From the NCBI RefSeq assembly GCF_002843605.1, contig NZ_CP025263.1, positions 3,873,501-3,937,500 on the forward strand: a DNA stretch of 64,000 nt. The letters are read 5' to 3'. The notes under the pieces were generated by a model, which had not been told where the DNA came from, ran no database searches, and saw only the letters and a list, made by a program, of their open reading frames with translations. Positions within the stretch are counted from its first letter, which is position 1; every line of letters begins with the position of its first letter. A program made the translations under genes and the position numbers. Source of the DNA: Pseudomonas sp. S09G 359. Lineage in GTDB: Bacteria > Pseudomonadota > Gammaproteobacteria > Pseudomonadales > Pseudomonadaceae. Below are positions 33,345 to 41,429 of this stretch, one piece after another.

Positions 33345-34769
33345 TCAGAACTCGTAGGTCACCCCCAGGCTCACGACATCGCCATAGGCATCGGCTTTGC
33401 CATCCAGGGTTGCGCCACCCAGGCGATCCTGGTTCTGGGTTTTCAACTTGGCTTTTTCCACGAACTGGTGGGAGTAGGAACCGTCGATACCGAGGCCCGG
33501 GATCGCACGAATTTTATAGCCGAAGCCCAAGGAGGTGAAAATCCGATCGCCATCCGGAATACGTGGATCGCGGGTGGAGTTACGGGTTGGCGTCTGGTCC
33601 GTCGCAACACCGGCGCGCAGGGTGAAGTCGTCAGTGAGCCGGTAGTCGCCACCGAGGGAGACCATCCAGGCGTCCTTGTAGTTGTAAGGGATGGCCACGA
33701 TGGTCGAGCCCTCAGACTTCAAGGTCAGGCTTTTGAACGATGACCATTGGGTCCAGGTGACACTGGCACCGAGGGTCAGGCGGTCAAGGCTGCCGGTGAA
33801 GCTGTGTACCCAGTCGATGGACGCGTTGGCAGGAACATCCAGTTGGGTTGTGGCTTTACCGTTCATTTGCAGGTTGAGGCCGGGGTACAAAATACCCGGC
33901 ACCCCTGCCTCGATCAGCCCCGTCGAGCCTGGGTCGGCGTAGATGTTGTACTTACCTTCGAGTTTGTTCTTGATCTTGGCGTGGTAGTTCAAGCCGACGG
34001 TGTCTTGCAGTGTCGGCTTCCAGGCCAGGCCGGCAAACCAGCCCACCGAGGTATTGTCGACTTTGACGCGCATCAGCGAATAACCGACGCCCGCCGGGAA
34101 TGGAATCGAGTTCGGGGCAAGCGCGGCCGCGGCATACAAGTCAACGTTCTGGCTGACGAAGCCTTTGGTGTGCTGAACAATCGCACCCGCACCGATGGAA
34201 AATTCGTCGTTGACCTTGAACGACAGCGAGCCGGTCAACCCCACGGTTTCGATACGTGTGTCGACGGCGAAATCGCGGCCCTTCCAGTCGTCATCCCAGG
34301 TAGTACGCGCGCCCATGGGCACCACCTGGCTGAGGCCGAAGGCGAAACGATCACCCAGGGGCATGACCATGAAGCCGGTCGGCAGCCACGCGGTAAAACC
34401 GCCCTGCCCGCCATCACCGGTGCGCGGCACTGAGGTGATATCAAACGTATCGGGGTCGATGGTCGTCACCGAAGTTGGATTGCCAGCATAGTCTTTGGCC
34501 GTACCCTTGTACTTGATATTGATGCGCGCATAGTCAACGTTAAACTGCGAAATATTGCGATCGATGAACGCCATGGCCGCTGGGTTGTTATAGGCCGATG
34601 ACGGATCATTCTTGAACAACGAGCCACCACCAAACGCGCGACCCCAGCCTTCCGCCCCAAACGTCGGAGTAGAGAACCCGCCTGCATGTGCTGACCCGGC
34701 AGTAGCAATCAAGCCTCCCAACAACGCCAGCCCGAGGAATGCGTGCGCCTGCTGTTTCTTATTATTCAT
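33345..34769 (-). CDS. FadL/OmpP1-type outer-membrane fatty acid or alkane transporter
   Basis: This 474-residue outer-membrane beta-barrel has a signal peptide ending at AHA (residue about 29) and the FadL hatch start GGFSTPTFGAEGWGRAFGGG. The NPAAMAF motif is typical of the family, and the protein ends in Phe (SLGVTYEF), as expected for barrel insertion. It imports long-chain fatty acids and, in hydrocarbon degraders, alkanes. The ATG at 34769 follows AAGGAGTGGAGC. It stands between the PraB-like gene and fadE in the catabolic block, so uptake of the AlkB substrate is a reasonable role. Confidence 0.9.
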   Translation of the reverse strand: MNNKKQQAHAFLGLALLGGLIATAGSAHAGGFSTPTFGAEGWGRAFGGGSLFKNDPSSAYNNPAAMAFIDRNISQFNVDYARINIKYKGTAKDYAGNPTSVTTIDPDTFDITSVPRTGDGGQGGFTAWLPTGFMVMPLGDRFAFGLSQVVPMGARTTWDDDWKGRDFAVDTRIETVGLTGSLSFKVNDEFSIGAGAIVQHTKGFVSQNVDLYAAAALAPNSIPFPAGVGYSLMRVKVDNTSVGWFAGLAWKPTLQDTVGLNYHAKIKNKLEGKYNIYADPGSTGLIEAGVPGILYPGLNLQMNGKATTQLDVPANASIDWVHSFTGSLDRLTLGASVTWTQWSSFKSLTLKSEGSTIVAIPYNYKDAWMVSLGGDYRLTDDFTLRAGVATDQTPTRNSTRDPRIPDGDRIFTSLGFGYKIRAIPGLGIDGSYSHQFVEKAKLKTQNQDRLGGATLDGKADAYGDVVSLGVTYEF

Positions 34770-34827
34770 GCTCCACTCCTTATTATTGTTTTCCACCATG
34801 CTCGGTTGCCCCGATATGGTTCGCCGC

Positions 34828-34855
34828 AGCAGGTGCCTCTTGCGAGGCACCTGCT
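34828..34855 (-). terminator. Strong hairpin between the PraB-like gene and fadL
   Basis: A perfect 12-bp stem (AGCAGGTGCCTC / GAGGCACCTGCT) with loop TTGC lies downstream of the PraB-like gene. In that direction no U-run follows, so it may partly terminate, or act as a 3' stabiliser that lets the secreted-protein message accumulate over fadL. Confidence 0.5.
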
Positions 34856-34896
34856 TGTTTCAACGTGTGATCACCACGTCAAACCAGCCCGTGGTT

Positions 34897-35400
34897 TCAA
34901 GGCACAATTACGAACTTCGGATCTGGGTGAACGTCGAGCTTGGTGATCTTGCACTTGCCGACCGTTTGGGCAGACGGGATGCTCAGGGTGTTGGTGGCGT
35001 TATCGAACGTCACATTGATGGTGACCGGGCTGGTCGCGCAGTCGCCAAGAATGTTGAAGTTGACCCCGGAAACGGTGCCGGTCCACAGGGTTGGACCGCC
35101 GCCGGTAGGCGTCAATGTCCAAGGCAGGCCCAGCAGCACAGGCACACCACACAGCCCACCACCGGTCACGGTGGCACCGGTGATCGATGCGTTAGCACCG
35201 CCAGTGGCAACAGAACCGGTGAAGTTGATGCCACAGTTCACCGCGGCGCCAAGGGAAGCTGGCGAACTGACGGCAATCGTGCTGGCAGGCGTGGTGAAGG
35301 AGGTTGGATTGGGGGTGATGGAGACGGCGTTAGCCATCGAAGCAGCACCCATGCAAACAGCCAAAGCAGACAACGATACGAGGGTTTTCAAACTTTTCAT
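34897..35400 (-). CDS. PraB-like secreted protein (alkane oxidation activator family)
   Basis: This 167-residue exported protein has a clear signal peptide (TLVSLSALAVCMGAASMANA, cleavage near 25). The mature part is Gly/Thr/Ser/Val-rich, beta-structured, and has four Cys (in VNCGINF, GLCGVP, GDCATS and GKCKI) likely to form two disulfides. It resembles the Pseudomonas protein named alkane oxidation protein activator PraB (recalled name), and its place between alkB and fadL supports that. It is homologous to the next gene upstream: both end DNAT-...-CKI-...-F-V. Molecular action is unknown; an extracellular or surface role in hydrocarbon contact is plausible. Confidence 0.65.
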   Translation of the reverse strand: MKSLKTLVSLSALAVCMGAASMANAVSITPNPTSFTTPASTIAVSSPASLGAAVNCGINFTGSVATGGANASITGATVTGGGLCGVPVLLGLPWTLTPTGGGPTLWTGTVSGVNFNILGDCATSPVTINVTFDNATNTLSIPSAQTVGKCKITKLDVHPDPKFVIVP

Positions 35401-35532
35401 TGTTATTCCTCACATGTTATGGCGAGTCAATTCGCCAGGGGGTAATGGCCATGAACGAGAAGTCACGGTGAAACTGCAGAACGTCCCTTTCCAGCCAAAT
35501 TTCAATTCAATTACCGCTTCAACATCCGACGC

Positions 35533-36027
35533 TTATTCAACAACTTTGAAGTTCGGTGGCATCTTGATCGACACCGTTTTGATCTTGCAGTCTTCGCCAA
35601 TTGGCACGTTGGCGGCTTCCAACTTGCCGGTGGCGTTATCCCAAGTACCCTCCGCCGTCGAGGGGCCACACTTGCCGCCCAAGCCGAACGCGTGAACATC
35701 CACGCTGATCTTCGACATGGAACCGCTCTTGGTGTCTTTGGCGACCAATACCCACGGCAAGTTGATGGCTTCGACTCGACTGCACTTGAGGCCGCCGTCA
35801 AATTCGACTTTGTCGACGTTCACCGAGGTGCCATCGGCAGCGACCTTGCCGGCCACCTTGATGGTGCAGTCGGCACTGATCAGCGCGCCCTTGGAAAAAC
35901 TGATCGGGCCTTGGGCGGTAAAGGCGCTGCCGGCAGGCTCGATACGGGCCGCCTGGGCCTGGTGATAGGCGATCAGGCCCAGGGCAGCCAACAGGATATG
36001 GCTGGTGAACTTGGCAGGTGCTTGCAT
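35533..36027 (-). CDS. PraA/PraB-like secreted protein, second copy
   Basis: This 164-residue protein has a signal peptide (ILLAALGLIAYHQAQA, cleavage near 27) and the same layout as its neighbour at 34897-35400: EPAGSAFTAQGPISFSKG, four Cys (in ADCTIK, LKCSRV, GKCGPS and EDCKIK), the LPW motif, and the ending DNATGKLEAA...CKIKTV. The two are divergent paralogues. It lies directly downstream of alkB. It is assigned to the alkane-oxidation activator group by context and resemblance; which copy corresponds to PraA or PraB cannot be decided here. Confidence 0.6.
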   Translation of the reverse strand: MQAPAKFTSHILLAALGLIAYHQAQAARIEPAGSAFTAQGPISFSKGALISADCTIKVAGKVAADGTSVNVDKVEFDGGLKCSRVEAINLPWVLVAKDTKSGSMSKISVDVHAFGLGGKCGPSTAEGTWDNATGKLEAANVPIGEDCKIKTVSIKMPPNFKVVE

Positions 36028-36157
36028 GGTGTACGTCCTTCCCTTTAATTATTTTTGTTCGGGTCAAACAACGTTCTTGCAACTTACTGGGCAACGCCGG
36101 GGCGATAAAATCCTGCGCGGCATAAAGCCCCGAGCCTGCACACGCTGTTACGTCAGA

Positions 36158-37438
36158 TCAGAAGGGTTTGGCGCTGTTGCTGTACTTCTCCAAATACTTC
36201 AACCGCTGTGAAGGCTGAAGATTAGTCAGGGTAATATCCCCGGCATAATGGTTGAGCACTCTATGGTCCATGCGCCGCCGCCATAAGTACGGCACATAGG
36301 CCCAGACAATCATGCTCGCGTAACCATAGGGAAGTTGCGGTGACTCATCAAAGTGGCGCAACGACTGATAACTACGCGTGGGGTTGGCATGGTGATCAGA
36401 ATGCCGTTGCAACTGGAATAGAAAGATATTGGTAACAATACGGTTGCTGTTCCAGGAGTGCCTTGGCGAACAGCGTTCATAACGACCGTTGGGCAACTTC
36501 TGGCGTTTAAGGCCGTAGTGTTCCACATAGTTCACCACTTCCAGCAGCGAGAACCCGTAGATGCCCTGAATGATCAGGAACGGAATCACCGCCGCCCCCA
36601 GCCAGGCAATCATCGCGCCCCACAACACCAGGCTGTACATCCAGGCACTGAGCACGCCGTTCTGCCAGTGCCAGGCCGGCAGGCCGAGTTTGCGCAGGCG
36701 TTCGCGCTCCAGGTTCCAGGCCGAGCGCGCGCTGAACCACACCGAGCGCGGCAGGAAGGCCCAGAAGCTCTCCCCCAGGCGCGAGCTGGCCGGGTCTTCC
36801 GGGGTGGCGACGCGCACGTGATGGCCACGGTTGTGTTCGGTGTAGAAGTGCCCGTAGAAGGTCGGCGCCAGGGTCACCTTGGCCAGGAACACTTCGAATG
36901 CATTGGGCTTGTGGCCCAACTCATGGGCGGTGTTGATCGCAATGCCGGTGGCGGCACCCGTCGACATGGCCATGCCCAGGTAGGTGAACCAGCTCGGGTC
37001 GCCATGCAATTGGGTGCGCGCGGTGATGTAGCCGGCCGCGTGGGACAGCCAGCTGGAGGGCTCAAGGTTAGCGGCCGCCTGCAACAGGCCACCCTGGATG
37101 ATCCACTCGATACCGCCTGCCGCCAGCCAGCCGGTGATCACCACCGACGAGATCACCAACACCACGCCGGTGTAGACGATCCAGCGGTAGTAGCTCTGGG
37201 ATTCCAGCTGGCTGACGGCGGATTCAGGCGGGTTGCTCACGTCTTCACCGAGCAGGCCGTCGATCAGTGGGATCAGGCCGAAAATCACCAGCACGCCGAC
37301 CCACCACAGTTGCTGGATACCGGTGGCGATGGCCAGGGCGCCGGACAGCAGCGGAGTGGCCAGGGGCATGATGCCCAGCCACCACAAGTGGCGCTTGCCG
37401 TCAGTCCATGCGCTTGGAGCTGCCAATGTCTGATTCAT
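36158..37438 (-). CDS. alkB: Alkane 1-monooxygenase (AlkB)
   Basis: This 426-residue integral-membrane di-iron enzyme hydroxylates n-alkanes to 1-alkanols. The histidine boxes are complete: HELGHK at 172-177, HNRGHH at 202-207 and QRHSDHH at 344-350, with the extra AlkB-specific segment NYVEHYGL and LQRHSDHHANPTR. Several hydrophobic segments (ATPLLSGALAIATG, LWWVGVLVIFGLIPLIDGLL, WIVYTGVVLVISSVV) fit the six-helix topology. The ATG at 37438 follows CCGGAGGCTGCC; the frame is open 43 codons further upstream but lacks a ribosome site. Rubredoxin and its reductase, needed for electron supply, are not in the window. Confidence 0.93.
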   Translation of the reverse strand: MNQTLAAPSAWTDGKRHLWWLGIMPLATPLLSGALAIATGIQQLWWVGVLVIFGLIPLIDGLLGEDVSNPPESAVSQLESQSYYRWIVYTGVVLVISSVVITGWLAAGGIEWIIQGGLLQAAANLEPSSWLSHAAGYITARTQLHGDPSWFTYLGMAMSTGAATGIAINTAHELGHKPNAFEVFLAKVTLAPTFYGHFYTEHNRGHHVRVATPEDPASSRLGESFWAFLPRSVWFSARSAWNLERERLRKLGLPAWHWQNGVLSAWMYSLVLWGAMIAWLGAAVIPFLIIQGIYGFSLLEVVNYVEHYGLKRQKLPNGRYERCSPRHSWNSNRIVTNIFLFQLQRHSDHHANPTRSYQSLRHFDESPQLPYGYASMIVWAYVPYLWRRRMDHRVLNHYAGDITLTNLQPSQRLKYLEKYSNSAKPF

Positions 37439-37744
37439 GGCAGCCTCCGGATGAGGCAGGTTGGCAGGGACACAGAAAACAGGTTCAGGGAGCGCTGGAT
37501 GCTCCGGGAATTCAACCATGCGATAAAAGGCGTTGTTTTCATTTTTATTCGCTCTTAGGCATTTCAAAAATCATTTCAAAATAAATATTGAAATATTTTT
37601 TTAAATAAATAGCGCGGAATCGTTAGGTCGTCAACTACTTTTTCGAGGCCTTTTTTACGTGACTGAGCAGTCTCATTTTCAGCCGTTTGGTCAGGTCTCT
37701 AGGCCAAGCATTTCGGACGTAAGAACCGGCAACGAGGTCCACGA
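37439..37744 (-). promoter_or_regulatory. alkB upstream region with shared dyad
   Basis: This 306-bp gap precedes alkB. It is AT-rich around 37540-37615. It holds the dyad ATTTCAA-N8-TTGAAAT (37573-37594) and an overlapping direct repeat CATTTCAAAA (37560-37569 and 37572-37581, 12-bp step). The dyad matches AATTCAA-N8-TTGAAAT upstream of fadE. The rest (37616-37744) is the 3' flank of the hydrolase gene, where no clear terminator was found. Confidence 0.5.
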
Positions 37745-38743
37745 TTATTTGTTCGCCAGCGCAAAGGGCGGGTGCAACAACGTGGCGGTTTGCGCAGGCC
37801 GAACGCGTTTGGCCAGATGCTCCACCGCCTCGACCACCCGCGCCGTGGCGGTGATCGGCAGCATATGGCCACGCCCCTCCACCACCTGCAGCTTGAGGCC
37901 TGGCACCCGGTCGGCCAGGGCCTGGCCGTGCCGGCGAAAGTCCAGCACCCGGTCCTGCGCGCCATAGATCAGGCTGATGGGCAGGGTCAGTTGCGGGTAG
38001 CGCTTGACCATGCCCGGCAGGTAATCGTTGACCAGCGCAATCTCGCTGGAGGCGGCGTAGAAGTTGTCCGGGCGCATGCCCAGCAGCCCACCGCCACGGG
38101 TGGCGAAATCCTCGGGGGCCGGGTCCGGCGCGAACACGCCCTTGACCACCGCATGACGCGTCAGCAGGCCGATGGGCACCGTCAGTGTGTGTGCCACCCA
38201 ACGCCGCAGCCAGGCCGGTCGCACCGCCAGCGACCAGAACACCACGGGCAAGGTGGGTTGGGGATGGGTCAGCGGCGCCACCAGTACCAGGCCCGATACC
38301 GCGTCGGGATGGTCGAGGGCCAGCGCCAGGGCAAGCGCGCCGCCAAGGGAATGGCCCAGCACCAGCGGTTTATCCAGGCCCAGCGCGTCGATAAACGCCG
38401 CCACTTGGCTTGCCTGCGCCGGCAGGTCCGCAGCGGTGCCTTTACTGCGGGTGGAATAACCCGACCCCGGGCGGTCAAGGGTGATCACCCGGAACTGCTC
38501 GCGTAACTGGCCGGACAAGGCATAGGTCAGGTTGCGACTGCTGCCCATCAGCCCGTGGATCATCACCAGCGGGGGCCCCTTGCCCTCTTCTACATAATGA
38601 AAGCGTTCACCATTGACCTCGATGAAACGCCCGTTGATCGGCACAGCGGCTTCAATACGCCGTGTCATCCGGCGACTGAACCCCCACAGTGCGGCACTGA
38701 TGCCGATAAACGCAGCCGCAGCAATAACCCACTCAACAGCCAT
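37745..38743 (-). CDS. Alpha/beta hydrolase, membrane-anchored
   Basis: This 332-residue protein has an N-terminal membrane helix (VIAAAAFIGISAALWGFS), then an alpha/beta hydrolase domain: oxyanion HGLMGSSRN, nucleophile elbow GHSLGG, acid residue in GAQDRVLD and catalytic His in GRGHMLP. It is an esterase or lipase-like enzyme. Next to a Baeyer-Villiger-type monooxygenase and AlkB, it could hydrolyse esters formed from ketones (subterminal alkane oxidation), which is an inference. The ATG at 38743 follows AGAGGA. Confidence 0.85.
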   Translation of the reverse strand: MAVEWVIAAAAFIGISAALWGFSRRMTRRIEAAVPINGRFIEVNGERFHYVEEGKGPPLVMIHGLMGSSRNLTYALSGQLREQFRVITLDRPGSGYSTRSKGTAADLPAQASQVAAFIDALGLDKPLVLGHSLGGALALALALDHPDAVSGLVLVAPLTHPQPTLPVVFWSLAVRPAWLRRWVAHTLTVPIGLLTRHAVVKGVFAPDPAPEDFATRGGGLLGMRPDNFYAASSEIALVNDYLPGMVKRYPQLTLPISLIYGAQDRVLDFRRHGQALADRVPGLKLQVVEGRGHMLPITATARVVEAVEHLAKRVRPAQTATLLHPPFALANK

Positions 38744-38997
38744 AGCTCGGTCCTCTGCTTCCCTGCCGCTGGCGGCCTGACCGGAATTGATCAAGGCCTC
38801 AGCACACCGCCCGCCCCTGGACCTAAACGTTGTGCATGCCCTGTTATCCGTCGGACAAATCGCACGTGAGAAACCCGGGACTAGCGTAGGCGATATTTTC
38901 AGGTAGATTATTTAAAATCTTTTTTAAAATAATTAATTAAATTTTCCTTTGCAATGGTGTTCTATCTAAAAGACAAAACAAAAAAGGAGCACGTCCG
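38744..38997. promoter_or_regulatory. Divergent promoter region, hydrolase / BVMO
   Basis: This 254-bp divergent region has an AT-rich core with a direct repeat TTTAAAAT (38911-38918 and 38923-38930, 12-bp step) followed by AATTAATTAAATTTTCC. The step equals that of the CATTTCAAAA repeat upstream of alkB, but the words differ. AAAAAGGAG just before 38998 is the ribosome site of the monooxygenase gene. Confidence 0.4.
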
Positions 38998-40527
38998 ATG
39001 CCCGATTCAATCGACATCGCCATCATTGGCTCAGGCTTTGCCGGCCTGTGCATGGCCATCAAGCTCAAGGAAGCCGGGTTCACCGACTTCTTTATCGCCG
39101 AACAGGCGCAGACCCTCGGCGGTACCTGGCGCGACAACCACTACCCTGGCTGCGCCTGTGATGTGCAGTCGCATGTGTATTCGTTTTCCTTTGCGCCGAA
39201 CCCGGACTGGACGCGGCAGTTCGCGCCGCAGGCGGAAATCCGTGCCTACCTGGAGCAATGCGCCACGCGCTTCGAGCTGGCGCCCTACCTGCGTTTTGGC
39301 ATGGGCCTGCAACGCGCGGTATTTGATGAGCCGCAGCAACGTTGGCAATTGAGCTTCAGCGACGGCCGCGAAGTGAGCGCGCGGGTGCTGGTGTCGGGCA
39401 TGGGCGGCCTGTCACGCCCGGCGTTGCCGGACATTCCCGGGCTGGACAGTTTCAAGGGCAAGCGCTTTCACTCCCAGCAGTGGGACCATGAGTATTCGCT
39501 GAAGGGCAAACGCGTGGCGGTGATCGGCACCGGCGCCAGTGCCATTCAGTTCGTGCCGCAGATTGCGCCGCAGGTGGCCCACCTGGATCTGTTTCAGCGC
39601 ACCCCTCCATGGATCATGCCCAAGCCCGACCGCGCAATTTCGCCGTTCGAACGCCTGTTGTTCAAACACCTGCCGTTCACCCAGCGCCTGGTACGCAGCG
39701 CGTTCTACTGGGCGCTCGAAGGCCGCGTGGTGGGTTTTGCACTGCACCCGCGGCTGATGACAATGGTGCAGAAAATCGCCCAGCGTCACCTGCGCAAACA
39801 GGTGGCCCGCCCTTCCCTGCGCAAGACCCTGACCCCGGACTACACCATCGGCTGCAAGCGCGTGCTGATTTCCAATGACTACTACCCGGCGCTGACGCGC
39901 AGCAATGTCGCCGTGGTGACCGACGCCGTGGCGCGCATCGAAGCGGATGGCGTGATCACCACCGACGGCATCAAGCACCCCGCCGACTGCCTGATCTTCG
40001 GCACTGGCTTCCAGGCCACCGATCCCCTGCCCCGCGACTGCATCATCGGGCGCAACGGTGTGGACCTGATCGACACCTGGCACGACGGCGCGCATGCCTA
40101 CAAGGGCACCACGGTGCCGGGTTACCCCAACCTGTTTTTGATCGTGGGGCCCAACACCGGCCTGGGGCACAACTCGATGATCCTGATGATCGAGGCGCAA
40201 GTGACCTACATCCTCGATGCGCTCCGGCAGATGCAGCGGCATCGCATTGCCAGCGTGGACGTCAAGCCTGACGTGGAAAGCGCCTACAACCAGCGCCTGC
40301 AAGATCAACTCAAACGCACCATCTGGAACACCGGCGGCTGCCAGAGCTGGTACCTGGACCCACGCACCGGCAAGAACACCACCCTCTGGCCCGGTTCGAC
40401 CTGGCGCTTCAAGCAGGTGACGCGCCAGTTTGCGCTCAAGGATTACGTGGCCAACCTGCTGCCGATCGACGCACCCGCCCGTGCCTGCCCGCCGTCCCAC
40501 GCCACTGCTGAAGGAAGCCTGTCATGA
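38998..40527 (+). CDS. Flavin monooxygenase of Baeyer-Villiger type
   Basis: This 509-residue FAD/NADPH enzyme has the FAD-binding GSGFAG at 11-16 and GGTWRDNHYPGCACD near residues 40-54. The Baeyer-Villiger fingerprint FKGKRFHSQQWD at 152-163 fits FxGxxxHxxxW(P/D), and the NADPH-binding GTGASA lies near 177. It should insert oxygen into ketones to give esters, or oxidise related hydrophobic substrates. It heads a three-gene operon (SDR, PF10118-like protein) facing the hydrolase and AlkB genes. The related long-chain alkane oxidase AlmA is a more distant alternative. Confidence 0.9.
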   Translation: MPDSIDIAIIGSGFAGLCMAIKLKEAGFTDFFIAEQAQTLGGTWRDNHYPGCACDVQSHVYSFSFAPNPDWTRQFAPQAEIRAYLEQCATRFELAPYLRFGMGLQRAVFDEPQQRWQLSFSDGREVSARVLVSGMGGLSRPALPDIPGLDSFKGKRFHSQQWDHEYSLKGKRVAVIGTGASAIQFVPQIAPQVAHLDLFQRTPPWIMPKPDRAISPFERLLFKHLPFTQRLVRSAFYWALEGRVVGFALHPRLMTMVQKIAQRHLRKQVARPSLRKTLTPDYTIGCKRVLISNDYYPALTRSNVAVVTDAVARIEADGVITTDGIKHPADCLIFGTGFQATDPLPRDCIIGRNGVDLIDTWHDGAHAYKGTTVPGYPNLFLIVGPNTGLGHNSMILMIEAQVTYILDALRQMQRHRIASVDVKPDVESAYNQRLQDQLKRTIWNTGGCQSWYLDPRTGKNTTLWPGSTWRFKQVTRQFALKDYVANLLPIDAPARACPPSHATAEGSLS

Positions 40528-41414
40528 AGTCATTCAACGGCCGCGTGGCGGCCATTACCGGCGCAGCCTCCGGCATGGGTCGCGCATTGGCCCTGGCCTT
40601 GGCGCGCGAAGGTTGCCACCTGGCGCTGGCGGACAAAAACCGCCAGGGGCTGGAACAGACCCAGGCGCTGGTCAAGTCTTCAACCTTGTCGCCCGTACTG
40701 GTCACCACGCAGGTATTGGACGTATCCGACCGCCAGGCCATGGAGGATTGGGCCACGCGCTGTGTTGCCGAGCATGGCGAGGTCAACCTGGTGTTCAACA
40801 ATGCCGGCGTGGCCCTGTCGAGTACCGTCGAAGGTGTGGACTACGCCGACCTGGAGTGGATCGTCGGCATCAATTTCTGGGGGGTGGTCCACGGCACCAA
40901 GGCATTCCTGCCGCACCTCAAGGCCAGTGGCGACGGCCACGTGGTCAACACTTCCAGCGTGTTCGGCTTGTTTGCCCAACCCGGCATGAGCGGCTACAAC
41001 GCCACCAAGTTTGCGGTGCGCGGCTTTACCGAATCCCTGCGCCAGGAACTCGACATGCAACGCTGCGGCGTATCAGCCACGTGCGTGCACCCGGGCGGCA
41101 TCCGCACGGATATCTGCCGCAGCAGCCGGATCGACGCGAACATGACCGGCTTTCTGATCCACAGCGAGCAACAAGCCCGCGCCGACTTCGAAAAGCTCTT
41201 TATCACCGACGCCGACCAAGCCGCCAAGGTGATCCTGCACGGCGTACGCAAAAACAAACGCCGCGTACTGATCGGCCGCGACGCGTATTTTCTCGACCTG
41301 CTCGCCCGTTGCCTGCCGGCGGCCTACCAGGCCTTGGTGGTGTTCGCCAGCAAGCGCATGGCGCCCAAGCCGCGCACGCCGGTGTTTGAAACCAACGACG
41401 AGCCTCGCCTCTGA
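40524..41414 (+). CDS. Short-chain dehydrogenase/reductase
   Basis: This 296-residue SDR has cofactor motif TGAASGMG at 12-19, NNAGVAL near 92, catalytic Ser in NTSSVFG and YNATK near 155. The C-terminal extension (VLIGRDAYFLDLLARCLP) is typical of SDRs that accompany BVMO-type monooxygenases. It probably oxidises an alcohol to the ketone used by the upstream enzyme, or the reverse. The ATG overlaps the stop of the BVMO gene, indicating translational coupling. Confidence 0.9.
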   Translation: MKSFNGRVAAITGAASGMGRALALALAREGCHLALADKNRQGLEQTQALVKSSTLSPVLVTTQVLDVSDRQAMEDWATRCVAEHGEVNLVFNNAGVALSSTVEGVDYADLEWIVGINFWGVVHGTKAFLPHLKASGDGHVVNTSSVFGLFAQPGMSGYNATKFAVRGFTESLRQELDMQRCGVSATCVHPGGIRTDICRSSRIDANMTGFLIHSEQQARADFEKLFITDADQAAKVILHGVRKNKRRVLIGRDAYFLDLLARCLPAAYQALVVFASKRMAPKPRTPVFETNDEPRL

Positions 41415-41429
41415 CCAGGAGCACGCACT

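Noticed and set aside
37439..37567. N-terminal extension of alkB by 43 codons
   Set aside because: The frame is open, but it has no ribosome site, runs into the dyad region, and AlkB proteins normally begin near the ATG at 37438.
37635..38201. Alternative minus-strand frame running past the hydrolase stop
   Set aside because: It lacks hydrolase motifs; the real frame ends cleanly at 37745 with all catalytic residues, so no frameshift is needed.
38911..38930. A third copy of the alkB/fadE dyad before the monooxygenase operon
   Set aside because: The words here are TTTAAAAT direct repeats, not TTCAA/TTGAA arms, and the spacing does not match.
38998..40527. Assignment of the monooxygenase as AlmA
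   Set aside because: The FAD-region sequence (GGTWRDNHYPGCACD) and the BVMO fingerprint fit other Baeyer-Villiger-type enzymes better; AlmA remains only a distant alternative.
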